Source of the DNA: Kushneria avicenniae
GTDB taxonomy: Bacteria; Pseudomonadota; Gammaproteobacteria; Pseudomonadales; Halomonadaceae
NCBI RefSeq assembly: GCF_900112585.1
Contig: NZ_FOLY01000006.1
Coordinates: forward strand, 166,280 to 230,279
Length of the DNA stretch: 64,000 bases
Reading direction: 5' to 3'
This document shows positions 1 to 9,187 of the stretch, piece by piece. Both the position numbers and the translations under genes were made by a program. The notes beneath the pieces are model-generated. The model was not told the DNA's origin, did not search any database, and saw only the letters and a list, made by a program, of their open reading frames with translations. Numbering within the stretch: position 1 is the first letter of the stretch; every line of letters begins with the position of its first letter.

Positions 1-2
1 AG

Positions 3-359
3 CGTGCCCGGAATAACCCCAATTTCCGCTATCTGGTACGTGAGGCGCAGCTGGCCGAGCAGTTCCAGGCGCAGAACAACACGGTCAGTCTCAACCGGGA
101 ACAGAGAAAGCGCGAGATGGAAGCTCAGGAAGCCGAACAGCTGGCGCTTGAAAATCAGCGTCGCCGGGCGCTGGGAATGCCGGAGATTGACACCTGGACC
201 GATGCTCGCGACGAAGCGCTGCAGACCGGCGATAGCGATACGGAATCCGAATCACCCATTCAACAGGCCGCAACGGACGAGAGCGTTGAAATCCTGCTCG
301 ACTATGCCCTGCTGCCCGGCAACATTCAGGGCACCAGTCAGAGTGCTCCCCGGCCATAA
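3..359 (+). CDS. prc: Tail-specific (C-terminal processing) periplasmic protease Prc, C-terminal fragment
   Basis: Only the last 118 residues are in the window; the gene begins upstream. The fragment matches the C-terminal DUF3340 region of Prc/Tsp as I remember it from E. coli: an N-P-x-F stretch, then a charged segment containing NTVSLNREQRKRE, then a Glu/Arg-rich helix and a final acidic segment ending in LLDYALLPGN. In the family this protease degrades ssrA-tagged and misfolded periplasmic proteins and trims lipoproteins and penicillin-binding protein 3. The PDZ domain and the Ser-Lys catalytic dyad lie outside the window and cannot be checked. A strong hairpin terminator follows the stop codon, so this gene ends its transcription unit. 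Confidence 0.85.
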   Translation, partial: RARNNPNFRYLVREAQLAEQFQAQNNTVSLNREQRKREMEAQEAEQLALENQRRRALGMPEIDTWTDARDEALQTGDSDTESESPIQQAATDESVEILLDYALLPGNIQGTSQSAPRP

Positions 360-374
360 AAAAGCCTGAAAAAA

Positions 375-405
375 GGGCTGCCTGTTGAAACAGGCAGCCC
401 TTTTT
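375..405 (+). terminator. Intrinsic terminator after prc
   Basis: A perfect 10-bp stem (GGGCTGCCTG and CAGGCAGCCC) around a 6-nt loop is followed by five T residues. It starts 16 bases after the prc stop codon. Confidence 0.9.
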
Positions 406-467
406 ATTGTCTGGAATCATGACTGCATAAAAAGTTTAATACTTTTAAATTTAATACTTGATAAATT

Positions 468-674
468 TTAATTGTCAGTTGATGACTGCTGTATGAGTTC
501 CAGTATCTTGAGAGTATCATGATGACTCATGTCGTAACTCTTCATCAGCGCCTCAAGCTCATCAAAAAAAGCGGGGGCGACAGTTTCTTCCTTTTCAAGG
601 CTTCTCAGCATTTCGCCGAGCTGATTATCAAGTGACCATTTATCCTTGATGGACAGACTTCTCTCGCGAGGCAT
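468..674 (-). CDS. Small protein of unknown function (68 aa)
   Basis: The ATG at 674 is preceded by AGGA ten bases upstream. The frame stays open further upstream but without a better ribosome binding site, so the short form (starting MPRERSLSIKDKW) is preferred. The protein is acidic and looks fully helical, with no membrane segment, signal peptide or cysteine. I do not recognise a family. Its codons and surroundings are visibly AT-richer than the rest of the window, and it lies between the prc terminator and a tRNA operon, a typical place for acquired DNA. It could be a small regulator or simply a strain-specific gene. Confidence 0.5.
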   Translation of the reverse strand: MPRERSLSIKDKWSLDNQLGEMLRSLEKEETVAPAFFDELEALMKSYDMSHHDTLKILELIQQSSTDN

Positions 675-1156
675 TATTCTACATTCCTGAATATTATTTG
701 ATATTGCGAACAGACAAGATGCCATAAAGCATGAGCGGGCGGTGTCACGACGCCATGCAGGCTGCACATGTTTTTGATGTTACTGGCCGGGCCGGCATGC
801 TGAAATAGAACACCCACCGCCGATACTGTGTAATATTGGCAAAGGAAAAGAAAATTACCGATCAACAGAGGGGACTAACAGTCCGGGAAAGAGTTTGAAA
901 ACGTCAAACAGCAATGACTGTTTATCGTGACCAGCCACGGATTCTTATAGCAAACGGAATTTATGGAGTCAAACAGTAGCAGGCAGGTCTTTCAGAATCA
1001 GACAATGGCTGGCATTTTCTTCGAAACAGTGACTAATATTTTAAGCTGATTTTAATATAGAAGCGAGCGAACTCAATTATCTGTATCTGCAATAATTAAA
1101 TATCGGGAGAGGACAATGCAGTCAAGGAAGACGTGTTGTAACAAGGAGAGAAGATG
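675..1156. other. AT-rich intergenic stretch with no convincing gene
   Basis: About 480 bases between the 68-aa gene and the tRNA operon. Open frames here are short, lack Shine-Dalgarno sequences, or run antisense through the tRNA genes. The sequence is AT-rich compared with its surroundings, especially 1020-1115. I see no clear terminator for the tRNA operon. Confidence 0.6.
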
Positions 1157-1232
1157 TGGCTCCCTGAGCAGGACTCGAACCTGCGACCCAATGATTAACA
1201 GTCATTTGCTCTACCAACTGAGCTATCAGGGA
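1157..1232 (-). tRNA. tRNA-Asn (anticodon GTT), copy 2
   Basis: The minus strand reads as a 76-nt cloverleaf with acceptor stem TCCCTGA/TCAGGGA, D arm, anticodon loop ACTGTTAATC (GTT), T arm with GGTTCGAGTCC, and encoded CCA. It is the most promoter-distal of three tRNAs. It differs from its tandem neighbour by one compensatory pair in the acceptor stem. Confidence 0.97.
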
Positions 1233-1253
1233 ACAACGATGTACGGATTTTAG

Positions 1254-1329
1254 TGGCTCCCCGAGCAGGACTCGAACCTGCGACCCAATGATTAACAGTC
1301 ATTTGCTCTACCAACTGAGCTATCGGGGA
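1254..1329 (-). tRNA. tRNA-Asn (anticodon GTT), copy 1
   Basis: A 76-nt cloverleaf on the minus strand with acceptor stem TCCCCGA/TCGGGGA, GTT anticodon and encoded CCA. It lies 21 bases before the second Asn copy and 104 bases after tRNA-Met, so all three are probably one transcript. Confidence 0.97.
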
Positions 1330-1433
1330 ATGTCTTTCCGAACACGCGGCGTAGTATACGTAGTTTAGAAAAAAGGTCAAGCCTTTCAGAGCGCTTGTTT
1401 CATCCTTCATGCTGACACGGAGACTACTGTCGC

Positions 1434-1510
1434 TGGTGGCTACGCCCTGATTCGAACAGGGGACCCCATCATTATGAGTGATGTGCTCTAACCAGCTGAG
1501 CTACGTAGCC
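1434..1510 (-). tRNA. tRNA-Met (elongator, anticodon CAT)
   Basis: A 77-nt cloverleaf on the minus strand with acceptor stem GGCTACG/CGTAGCC, discriminator A, encoded CCA and anticodon loop ACTCATAATG. The fully paired first acceptor position excludes the initiator type, and the body matches elongator Met tRNA. The alternative reading, Ile2 with modified CAT, is less likely from the overall sequence. Confidence 0.92.
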
Positions 1511-1523
1511 AGCGACCGGGCGA

Positions 1524-1552
1524 ATTGTACAGAAGCGCTCAAATAATGCCAA
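1524..1552 (-). promoter_or_regulatory. Sigma-70 promoter of the tRNA operon
   Basis: On the minus strand TTGGCA (1547-1552) and TACAAT (1524-1529) are separated by exactly 17 bases. The next bases are GC-rich (TCGCCCGG), like the discriminator of stringently controlled stable-RNA promoters. The tRNA-Met gene begins 13 bases past the -10 element. Confidence 0.8.
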
Positions 1553-1673
1553 TCCCTGACACGGAATCGCTCTAAAGAAGACAATGAACAGCACGCTCTC
1601 TCCCTTTCAATGACAGCAAATGGCATCCAATGATGGCAGAAGGCATCTCAACAGGCTGACCACCCTTCATTGA

Positions 1674-1685
1674 TTGATCGTTCAA
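1674..1685. promoter_or_regulatory. Candidate BetI operator upstream of betIBA
   Basis: TTGATCGTTCAA is palindromic at 10 of 12 positions and sits 58 bases before the betI start, embedded in a longer TTGATTGATCGTTCAACAA stretch. Known BetI operators are TTGA/TCAA palindromes of this type that overlap the bet promoter. The assignment rests on that resemblance and on position. Confidence 0.55.
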
Positions 1686-1743
1686 CAAAAAATGACTACG
1701 CTGGAACCACTTTCAGCCCTTCCATCACAGGAGAAGGAAAACC

Positions 1744-2340
1744 GTGCCCAAGGTAGGTATGGAGCCCATTCGTCGGCAACAGTTGATCGATGCCACCATG
1801 GCAACGATCGATGAAGCGGGTCTGGCCGACAGCACCATCATGCAGATTGCAGGCCGCGCTGGCGTCTCTGCCGGCATTATCAGCCATTATTTCGGCGGCA
1901 AGGATGGGCTGCTCGAAGCCACCATGCGCTATATCCTCGGCGATCTCGGCGCCTCGGTGGCCCGGCGGCGACAAGCGCTCGGCAACAGCGATGCCAGAAC
2001 CCACCTTTACGCCATTGTGGAGGGCAACTTTGATCGCAGCCAGATTAGCCGCGCGGTCATGAAGACCTGGCTGGCCTTCTGGACCACCAGCATGCACAAG
2101 CCCAGCCTGCAGCGGTTGCAGCGGGTCAACGACCGACGGCTTTATTCCAATATCTGCTATCAGTTCAGAAAGCACATGACGCCCACACAGGCGCGCTCGG
2201 CAGCCCGTGGGCTGGCCGCCATCATCGACGGTCTCTGGCTGCGTGGCGCGCTGGCGCCCGAGAAATTCGACATCTCGGATGCCGTGGCGCTGGCCTGCCG
2301 CTACGTTGATGAACAGCTTTATGGCAACAGCAGGCGCTGA
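1744..2340 (+). CDS. betI: Choline-responsive TetR-family repressor BetI
   Basis: A 198-aa TetR regulator that closely follows E. coli BetI along its whole length. The N-terminal helix-turn-helix spans about residues 10-55 ([10 protein letters not shown], then [21 protein letters not shown]). The C-terminal domain carries the family segments [15 protein letters not shown] and [10 protein letters not shown]. In the family BetI represses the bet operon, and choline relieves this. The start is GTG, preceded by an AGAAGGA ribosome binding site. It is the first gene of betI-betB-betA, and a TTGA/TCAA palindrome lies just upstream, so autoregulation is likely. No betT choline transporter is present in the window. 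Confidence 0.95.
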   Translation: MPKVGMEPIRRQQLIDATMATIDEAGLADSTIMQIAGRAGVSAGIISHYFGGKDGLLEATMRYILGDLGASVARRRQALGNSDARTHLYAIVEGNFDRSQISRAVMKTWLAFWTTSMHKPSLQRLQRVNDRRLYSNICYQFRKHMTPTQARSAARGLAAIIDGLWLRGALAPEKFDISDAVALACRYVDEQLYGNSRR

Positions 2341-2390
2341 CGCCCTGCCCTGTCATCGTCAGACACCATTTTTACCCGGGAGAAAACAAC

Positions 2391-3860
2391 ATGGCCGTTT
2401 TCAACATCCAGCAGCTCTATATCGACGGCAAGCGCGTTGACGCAAGCTCCGGTGAAACCTTCGAGTCCATCAACCCCTACAACGGTGACGTGCTGGCCGA
2501 AGTTCAACAGGCCTCTCAAAGCGACGTTGATCGAGCGGTTGATTCGGCGCGGCGTGGCCAGAAGATATGGGCCGCCATGACCGGCGTTGAGCGCTCGCGC
2601 ATCCTCAATCGCGCCGTGGCACTGCTGCGCGAGCGAAACGACGAGATTGCTCGCATCGAATCGATGGACACCGGCAAGCCGCTGAGCGAAACCACCGCAG
2701 TGGATATCGTGACCGGCGCGGATGTTCTGGAGTACTACGCCGGCCTTGCCGCTGCAGTGGAAGGCGAGCAGATTCCCGTACGTTCGGACTCCTTTGCCTA
2801 TACCCGGCGTGAGCCGCTTGGCGTCTGCGCCGGCATTGGCGCCTGGAACTACCCGATTCAGATTGCCTGCTGGAAGTCCGCCCCGGCGCTGGCGACCGGC
2901 AATGCCATGATTTTAAAGCCCAGCGAGGTCACTCCGCTGACCACACTGATGCTGGCCGAGATTTTCACCGAAGCAGGCCTGCCCGATGGCGTTTTCAACG
3001 TCGTTCAGGGCGACGGACGCGTCGGCGCCATGCTGACCGAGCACTCCGGCATCGACAAGATCTCCTTTACCGGCGAAGTGGGGACCGGCAAAAAGGTGAT
3101 GGCCTCCTCGGCCGCCTCGTCGCTGAAGGAAGTCACCATGGAGCTGGGCGGCAAGTCTCCCCTGCTCGTGTTTGCCGATGCGGATCTCGACCGCGCCGCC
3201 GATGGTGCGATGATGGCCAACTTCTACTCCAGCGGTCAGGTGTGCACCAACGGAACGCGGGTGTTTGTGGAGCGCTCGGTCAAGGACGCCTTTGAAGCGA
3301 AGCTGCTTGAGCGTGTCGAGCGCATGAAGGCCGGTGATCCGCTGGATCCGAGCACCAATTTCGGCCCACTGGTCAGCTTCGAGCATCTGGACAAGGTCTG
3401 CGACTATCTCAGGATCGGCCAGCAGGACGGTGCTCGACTGCTGGTGGGCGGAGCGCGCATGACGGAGGGCGACTTCGGCAAAGGCGCCTTTGTGGCGCCC
3501 ACCATCTTTACTGACTGCCGCGATGATATGCGCATCGTGACAGAAGAGATTTTCGGGCCCGTCATGTCGATTCTGGACTTTGATGACGAAGAGGACGTCA
3601 TTCGCCGTGCCAACGACACCGATTACGGTCTGGCCGCCGGGCTTTTCACCGAGGGCTTGAACCGCGCACATCGCGTGGCACACCAGCTCGAAGCCGGTAT
3701 CTGCTGGATCAACACCTGGGGCGACAGTCCGGCACAAATGCCGGTCGGCGGCTACAAGCAGTCCGGCGTGGGTCGGGAAAACGGGCTGCTGACGCTTGCA
3801 CACTATACGAGGGTCAAGTCCATTCAGATCGAGATGGGCCCCTTCGAATCGGCCTTTTGA
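2391..3860 (+). CDS. betB: Betaine aldehyde dehydrogenase
   Basis: A 489-aa NAD(P)-dependent aldehyde dehydrogenase that converts betaine aldehyde to glycine betaine, the second step of osmoprotectant synthesis from choline. The family landmarks are present: the GAWNYP segment near residue 150, the nucleotide-binding [11 protein letters not shown] region, the general base Glu at about 251 in TMELGGKSP, and the nucleophile Cys at about 285 in [10 protein letters not shown]. Length equals the E. coli protein (490). A GGGAGAA ribosome binding site precedes the ATG. It lies 50 bases after betI and 86 before betA in one operon. Confidence 0.97.
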   Translation: MAVFNIQQLYIDGKRVDASSGETFESINPYNGDVLAEVQQASQSDVDRAVDSARRGQKIWAAMTGVERSRILNRAVALLRERNDEIARIESMDTGKPLSETTAVDIVTGADVLEYYAGLAAAVEGEQIPVRSDSFAYTRREPLGVCAGIGAWNYPIQIACWKSAPALATGNAMILKPSEVTPLTTLMLAEIFTEAGLPDGVFNVVQGDGRVGAMLTEHSGIDKISFTGEVGTGKKVMASSAASSLKEVTMELGGKSPLLVFADADLDRAADGAMMANFYSSGQVCTNGTRVFVERSVKDAFEAKLLERVERMKAGDPLDPSTNFGPLVSFEHLDKVCDYLRIGQQDGARLLVGGARMTEGDFGKGAFVAPTIFTDCRDDMRIVTEEIFGPVMSILDFDDEEDVIRRANDTDYGLAAGLFTEGLNRAHRVAHQLEAGICWINTWGDSPAQMPVGGYKQSGVGRENGLLTLAHYTRVKSIQIEMGPFESAF

Positions 3861-3946
3861 TCACCGCTTTTCATTGTGCCGCGGCGGGTATCGAGATAAA
3901 GCGTCGCTCGATTCCCGGCCCATGACCTGTCAGGAGGGCCTGCTTG

Positions 3947-5644
3947 ATGGCTGACATGCGTGAATATGACTACATCATCATCGGTGCCGGTTCAGCCGGT
4001 AACGTTCTGGCGGCACGTCTGAGTGAAGACGATGACGTCACTGTCCTGCTGCTGGAAGCCGGCGGCCCGGACCATCGACTGGACTTTCGCACCCAGATGC
4101 CGGCAGCGCTGGCCTATCCGCTACAGGGCAAGCGCTACAACTGGGCCTTCGAGACCGACCCGGAACCTTTCATGAACCAGCGTCGAATGGAGTGCGGGCG
4201 CGGCAAGGGGCTGGGGGGCTCCTCACTGATCAACGGCATGTGCTATATCCGCGGCAATGCCATGGATCTGGAAGGCTGGGCCGAGCAGCCGGGTCTCGAG
4301 GACTGGAGCTACGCTCACTGTCTGCCCTACTACAAAAAGGCTGAAACCCGCGACATCGGCGGCAATGATTACCATGGCGATCACGGCCCGGTACAGGTGG
4401 CCACCCCCAAACCGACCACCAATCCGGTCAATCGTGCCTTTATCGAGGCCGGCAAGCAGGCAGGGTTCGGGGAAACCGACGATCTCAACGGCTACAAGCA
4501 GGAAGGCTTTGGCCCGATGGATCGCACCACCACGCCCAACGGTCGCCGATCCTCGACCGCGCGGGGCTATCTCGATATTTCTCGCCATCGCCACAACCTC
4601 ACGATCGAAACTCACGCCGTCACCGACCGCATCCTGTGCCGGGACAAGCGGGCCACGGGCGTGGCCTATGCCCGCAAGGGCACCCAGCAGGAAGTACGCG
4701 CGCGTCGTGAAGTGCTGCTGTGTGCCGGCGCCATCGCCTCTCCGGCCATCCTGCAGCGCTCCGGAATCGGTGATCCAGAGTGGCTCAACGAGATGAGCGT
4801 CGATGTGGTCCACGAGCTGCCGGGCGTGGGCAAAAATCTGCAGGACCATCTGGAGATGTACATCCAGTACGAATGCAAACAGCCCATCACACTCTACTCG
4901 GCACTGAAATGGTACAACCAGCCTGCCATCGGTGCGCAGTGGCTGTTTCAGGGCAAGGGGATTGGCGCCAGCAATCAGTTCGAGGCCGGTGGCTTCATTC
5001 GCACCGACGAGGGCGAATCCTGGCCCAACCTGCAGTATCACTTCCTGCCGTGCGCCATCAGCTACAACGGCAAGAGCGCCGTGCAGGCCCACGGGTTTCA
5101 GGCCCATGTCGGCTCGATGCGCTCGAAAAGTCGGGGACGCGTCAAAATCAAATCACGCAACCCGGACGAAGCGCCCAGCATTCTCTTTAACTACATGAGC
5201 CAGGCGCGTGACTGGGAAGAGTTTCGCGATGCCATTCGCGTGACGCGCCGCATCATCGAACAGCCGGCCATGGACCCCTACCGCGGTCGAGAAATTGCCC
5301 CTGGCGCGGAGATTCAAAGCGACGAGCAGCTCGATGACTTTGTGCGTCATCATGCCGAGACCGCTTACCACCCCTGCGGCACCTGCCGAATGGGCGAAGG
5401 ACCGGATGCAGTGGTCGACGGTCAGGGACGCGTCCATGGCATGGAAGGACTGCGCGTGATCGACGCCTCGCTCATGCCCGTGATCGTGACCGGCAACCTG
5501 AATGCTACCACCATCATGATGGCGGAGAAGCTTGCCGACTGCGTGCGTGCGCGCAAGCCGCTGGCGCCTCTGACAGAAGTTCCCTTCCATACGGCGCAGC
5601 AGCCCCATCAGAACGCGCGTGATGCCGGATCGACGCAGGCCTGA
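3947..5644 (+). CDS. betA: Choline dehydrogenase (GMC oxidoreductase)
   Basis: A 565-aa FAD-dependent GMC-family oxidoreductase that oxidises choline to betaine aldehyde at the membrane. The N-terminal FAD-binding motif is [18 protein letters not shown] signature 1 is at about residues 85-105 ([15 protein letters not shown]), signature 2 follows at [15 protein letters not shown], and the C-terminal catalytic region contains [12 protein letters not shown] chose ATG 3947, nine bases after AGGAGG; an in-frame TTG lies directly before it. The gene ends the bet operon and faces edd across a symmetrical hairpin. Confidence 0.97.
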   Translation: MADMREYDYIIIGAGSAGNVLAARLSEDDDVTVLLLEAGGPDHRLDFRTQMPAALAYPLQGKRYNWAFETDPEPFMNQRRMECGRGKGLGGSSLINGMCYIRGNAMDLEGWAEQPGLEDWSYAHCLPYYKKAETRDIGGNDYHGDHGPVQVATPKPTTNPVNRAFIEAGKQAGFGETDDLNGYKQEGFGPMDRTTTPNGRRSSTARGYLDISRHRHNLTIETHAVTDRILCRDKRATGVAYARKGTQQEVRARREVLLCAGAIASPAILQRSGIGDPEWLNEMSVDVVHELPGVGKNLQDHLEMYIQYECKQPITLYSALKWYNQPAIGAQWLFQGKGIGASNQFEAGGFIRTDEGESWPNLQYHFLPCAISYNGKSAVQAHGFQAHVGSMRSKSRGRVKIKSRNPDEAPSILFNYMSQARDWEEFRDAIRVTRRIIEQPAMDPYRGREIAPGAEIQSDEQLDDFVRHHAETAYHPCGTCRMGEGPDAVVDGQGRVHGMEGLRVIDASLMPVIVTGNLNATTIMMAEKLADCVRARKPLAPLTEVPFHTAQQPHQNARDAGSTQA

Positions 5645-5670
5645 TCATAACGTCACGTCCTGCTCGCTCA

Positions 5671-5702
5671 TGACAGCACCGGGCCCGCGCCCGGTGCGGT
5701 CA
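5671..5702. terminator. Bidirectional terminator between betA and edd
   Basis: TGAC, one mismatch, then GCACCGGGC, a CCGC loop and the matching GCCCGGTGC and GTCA form a stem of 9 plus 4 bp. It lies between two convergent genes. T runs are short on both sides, so strength is uncertain. Confidence 0.65.
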
Positions 5703-5716
5703 TTTATGCCATCGGT

Positions 5717-7588
5717 TCAGACTGAAGCCTTCGCGGCATTCACCGGTGCACCGGCGACCACCTCGGCGGCCTCAAAACCGCCAAAGGTGCTGGCCCCCTC
5801 CTCGGCGCTGCCTACCAGTTGACGCATGCCGGCAAACATTTCCCGGCCCAGACCGTGATGATACGACGCGAGATCGACGCCGGCGTCCGGTCGGGCGTTG
5901 AACTCATCGGCATCGATCAGCACCTCGAGACGGCCGTTGATCGAATCGAGTCGCACCATGTCGCCATCACGAAGGCGCGCCAGCGGCCCGCCATCCACCG
6001 CTTCCGGCGTCATGTGAATCGCTGCCGGCACCTTGCCGGAAGCACCTGACATGCGACCATCGGTCACCAGCGCCACGCGGAAGCCGCGATCGAGCAGCGA
6101 GCCGAGATAGGGCGTGAGCTTGTGAAGCTCCGGCATACCGTTGGCACGCGGGCCCTGAAAGCGCACCACAGCGATGACATCACGCTCAAGCTCGCCGTTG
6201 GTGAAGGCTGTCTTGAGCGACTCCTGATCGGCAAACACCCTGACCGGCGCCTCGATCACGCGAAACTCCGGCTTGACCGCGGAGACCTTGATCACGCCGC
6301 GACCGAGATTGCCATCCAGCACCGCCAGTCCACCCGTGGGCGAAAAGGGATGGTTGATGTCGGTGAGCACCTCCGGGTCCAGACTCTGTGCCGGCCCCTC
6401 ACGCCAGACGAGCTTCTCTCCCTCCAGAAAGGGCTCCTGAAGGTAGCTTTCTGCCAGCGTCCTGCCCGTTACGGTCGGGATATCACCGTGCAGCAGGCCA
6501 CCCTTGAGCAGCTCGCGGATCAATACGCTCATGCCGCCGGCCGCGTGAAAGTGGTTCACATCCGCCTGCCCGCTTGGATAGACGTGCATAAGACTCGGCA
6601 CCACTGCCGAAAGCTCGTCGAAATCATCCCAGTTCAGGGTGATACCCGCGGCACCGGCCATGGCAATCAGATGCATGGTATGGTTGGTGGAGCCGCCCGA
6701 GGCCAGAAGCCCGACCAGCGCGTTGACGATGGCGCGAGCGTCGATCTGCTGCCAGAAGGGCAGATAGTGGCCGCCCGGCTCCGAGTTCTTGATCGCCCGT
6801 TCGGTGCCATGAGCGGTCAGGGCATCACGCAGCGGCGTGTTCGGATTGACAAAGGAAGACCCCGGCAGGTGCAGCCCCATGATCTCCATCATCAACTGAT
6901 TGGAGTTGGCCGTGCCGTAAAAGGTGCAGGTGCCGGGCGCATGATAGGAGGCCGACTCGGATTCAAGAAGCTCGGTGCGCCCGACCTTGCCTTCGGCAAA
7001 CCTCTGACGAATGCGCGCCTTTTCCTTGTTGGGCAGGCCGCTGGGCATGGGGCCGGCGGGAACAAAAACCGCCGGCAGGTGCCCAAAGCGGGCGGCGGCA
7101 ATAAAAAGCCCTGGAATGATCTTGTCACATACGCCCAGGTAAAGCGCCGCATCAAACATATTGTGGGAAAGCCCGATGGCCGCACTGCGAGCGATGTTGT
7201 CACGCGAGAACAGCGACAGCTCCATGCCCGGCTGGCCCTGGGTGACCCCGTCGCACATGGCCGGCACACCGCCGGCCACCTGCGCCGTTGATCCCATGCG
7301 GCGTGCCGCTTCGCGAATGATGTCGGGGAAGCGCTCGAAGGGCTGATGGGCCGAGAGCATGTCGTTATAGGACGTGATGATCCCCAGATTGGCACTATTA
7401 CTGAGCTTGAGCTGCTGCTTGTCGGAAGCATTACAGGCGGCAAAGCCATGGGCCAGGTTGCCGCAGTCAAGGGCGCCGCGATGAACACCACGGCGATGCT
7501 GCGCCTGCATGCGGGCTTCATACAGGGCGCGACGTGACGCGGAGCGCTCGATGATGCGCCGGGTCACGCGGGTCAGGGTGGTATGCAT
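5717..7588 (-). CDS. edd: 6-Phosphogluconate dehydratase
   Basis: A 623-aa member of the IlvD/Edd iron-sulfur dehydratase family. It converts 6-phosphogluconate to 2-keto-3-deoxy-6-phosphogluconate, the first dedicated step of the Entner-Doudoroff pathway. Edd-type signatures include the N-terminal [29 protein letters not shown] (cluster cysteine), the FYGTANSNQ segment, [12 protein letters not shown] and the C-terminal [18 protein letters not shown]. The start is ATG 7588 with GGTGAGG upstream; an in-frame GTG at 7606 lies before that ribosome binding site and is rejected. The C-terminus carries about 15 extra residues compared with E. coli. No eda or zwf is adjacent. Confidence 0.96.
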   Translation of the reverse strand: MHTTLTRVTRRIIERSASRRALYEARMQAQHRRGVHRGALDCGNLAHGFAACNASDKQQLKLSNSANLGIITSYNDMLSAHQPFERFPDIIREAARRMGSTAQVAGGVPAMCDGVTQGQPGMELSLFSRDNIARSAAIGLSHNMFDAALYLGVCDKIIPGLFIAAARFGHLPAVFVPAGPMPSGLPNKEKARIRQRFAEGKVGRTELLESESASYHAPGTCTFYGTANSNQLMMEIMGLHLPGSSFVNPNTPLRDALTAHGTERAIKNSEPGGHYLPFWQQIDARAIVNALVGLLASGGSTNHTMHLIAMAGAAGITLNWDDFDELSAVVPSLMHVYPSGQADVNHFHAAGGMSVLIRELLKGGLLHGDIPTVTGRTLAESYLQEPFLEGEKLVWREGPAQSLDPEVLTDINHPFSPTGGLAVLDGNLGRGVIKVSAVKPEFRVIEAPVRVFADQESLKTAFTNGELERDVIAVVRFQGPRANGMPELHKLTPYLGSLLDRGFRVALVTDGRMSGASGKVPAAIHMTPEAVDGGPLARLRDGDMVRLDSINGRLEVLIDADEFNARPDAGVDLASYHHGLGREMFAGMRQLVGSAEEGASTFGGFEAAEVVAGAPVNAAKASV

Positions 7589-7912
7589 GAAAACCTCACC
7601 TGTCACGGTCTCGAATGGGAGTGCATCAGTCTATCTGAATTGGCACTCTTTTGTAGTTAAGCTACCTTTTTCGTCCGCTTTCGTCACGGACCGCCCTGTC
7701 AGAACCGGGTCGGTCGCCGCATGAAAGCATCGGCATTAAAATCTGCAGATAAAATGATGTCATTCCATGCACCCTTTGCAGCAGGTCATGCGATACCCTG
7801 AGGTTGTCGCAATGATCGCCGATAACCATTGCCAGCCTGACACACTCCCTCGACGGGTACCCGCTCCGGTACCGGTTGTGCAAAACGATAGCCTGACAAC
7901 GGAAGTGGCCGC
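7589..7912. other. Divergent regulatory region between edd and mdtA
   Basis: About 320 bases without a supported gene. It contains the HexR-like box listed separately. The half nearest mdtA has no recognisable operator. No reading frame here has a credible start and ribosome binding site. Confidence 0.6.
7651..7667. promoter_or_regulatory. Candidate HexR box upstream of edd
   Basis: TTGTAGTTAAGCTACCT agrees at 14 of 17 positions with the gammaproteobacterial HexR consensus TTGTARTWWWAYTACAA as I recall it. It lies 63 bases upstream of the edd start. HexR is the KDPG-responsive repressor of Entner-Doudoroff and related genes in many gammaproteobacteria. The hexR gene itself is not in the window. 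Confidence 0.5.
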
Positions 7913-9187
7913 ATGTCTCACCCCTCTTCAACGCACCGTGTGTCCATCAAACGCGTGCTCTTGTGGACTCTGTTACTCATTGCCGTACTGGTCATTGCGT
8001 GGTGGTTTTTCCTGCGCGAGAGCCCCGAAAGCGAGGGTGGCGGCGCGCAGAGTGGCGCCATGCCGCGCCCGGCGGTGGCCGCCGTGGCCGCTCGAACGGG
8101 CGATTTCCCGGTCACCCTGAGCGCGCTGGGTACCGTTCGCTCTCTTTCCAGCATCGCTATACGCCCCCGCGTCGAGGGCGAGCTGGTCTCCGTGGATTTC
8201 GAGGAAGGCCAGCGCATCGAGAAGAATCAGGTACTGGCCCGCATCGATGATCGCACCTACCAGGCCCAGCTGGCCCAGGCCAACGCAGAGCTGACCCAGA
8301 ACCAGGCGCAGCTGGCCACGGCCCGTGAAGATCTGAAGCGCTACGAGAATCTGAGCCGCGCCAATAACGTGTCGCGTCAGGACCTGGAAACCCAGCGTCA
8401 GCTGGTTCGACAGTATGAAGGGGCCGTGGAGGCCTCCCGTGCCAGCGTTCAGGACGCCCGCGTGCAGCTGGACTACACCACCGTTCGCGCCCCGGCCGGT
8501 GGCATCATTGGCCTGCGCAATGTCGATCCAGGCAATATCGTCTCTACCGGCGATGATGACCCCATCGCTACGCTGACGGCCCTTGATCCCATCTCGGTCG
8601 TGTTTTCCCTGCCCGGTCAGTATCTTTCCCGGGTGCGCAGCAGCATGGTACAGGGGCGCATGACGGTCAGCGTCATGAATGACGATGCCGCCGGGACGAT
8701 CGCCAAGGGCGAGCTGACCAGCATTGACAGCGCCATCAATACCGACACAGGCACGGTACGCCTGCGCGCGCGGCTGGATAATGACAACGAGCAGCTCTAC
8801 CCCAACGCCTTCGTCAACGTGGAACTCATCCTGACCACGCTGGACGACGTGATCATCGTGCCCGAAACCGCCATCCAGAATAGTGAGTCCGGTAACCACG
8901 TCTATGTGGTGGATGACAGCAACACGGTGCATCAGCGCCGCATCAGCGTCGGCGCCAGCGATGATCTCCACGCCGTGATCGAATCGGGACTCGACGCCGG
9001 TGAACACGTGGTTGTCGATGGGGTGGACCGCCTTCGCGACGGTGCCCGGGTCAACGTGGTGAGCAACAGCCTGCCCGGCGAGACCGATGCCGGCGATAGC
9101 ACACCTCCGGCAGGCGAGACCACCAATGAAGGTCAGATAAAGGCCAGCGACGACGCCCCCGAAGGCGAGAGTGATCGATCGTCATGA
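7913..9187 (+). CDS. mdtA: RND efflux periplasmic adaptor (MdtA/AcrA family)
   Basis: A 424-aa membrane fusion protein. A single N-terminal hydrophobic segment (about residues 14-34, no lipobox) anchors it in the inner membrane. It is followed by the barrel-sandwich half-motif ([29 protein letters not shown]), a long Gln/Ala-rich alpha-hairpin (about 115-180), the second lipoyl half ([20 protein letters not shown]), and beta-barrel and membrane-proximal domains. The tail is acidic and low complexity. It links the inner-membrane pump to an outer-membrane channel. GGAAG lies seven bases before the ATG. Its stop overlaps the start of the first pump gene (ATGA), showing translational coupling. 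The mdt symbol follows from the adaptor plus two different pumps. Confidence 0.88.
   Translation: MSHPSSTHRVSIKRVLLWTLLLIAVLVIAWWFFLRESPESEGGGAQSGAMPRPAVAAVAARTGDFPVTLSALGTVRSLSSIAIRPRVEGELVSVDFEEGQRIEKNQVLARIDDRTYQAQLAQANAELTQNQAQLATAREDLKRYENLSRANNVSRQDLETQRQLVRQYEGAVEASRASVQDARVQLDYTTVRAPAGGIIGLRNVDPGNIVSTGDDDPIATLTALDPISVVFSLPGQYLSRVRSSMVQGRMTVSVMNDDAAGTIAKGELTSIDSAINTDTGTVRLRARLDNDNEQLYPNAFVNVELILTTLDDVIIVPETAIQNSESGNHVYVVDDSNTVHQRRISVGASDDLHAVIESGLDAGEHVVVDGVDRLRDGARVNVVSNSLPGETDAGDSTPPAGETTNEGQIKASDDAPEGESDRSS

Noticed and set aside
674..865. 63-codon frame upstream of the small gene at 468-674
   Set aside because: No ribosome binding site, odd composition and an overlap with the promoter region of a better-supported gene.
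1195..1410. Frame running antisense through the tRNA genes
   Set aside because: The predicted peptide is simply translated tRNA sequence, a common false gene.
2913..3803. Long open frame antisense to betB
   Set aside because: It mirrors the GC-rich third-position pattern of betB, has no ribosome binding site and no recognisable domain. The same holds for the antisense frames over betA, edd, mdtA, ybeZ and leuS.
6122..7291. 389-codon frame antisense to edd
   Set aside because: Its residues are typical of reverse-strand translation (many Arg, His and Gly). edd is unambiguous on the other strand.
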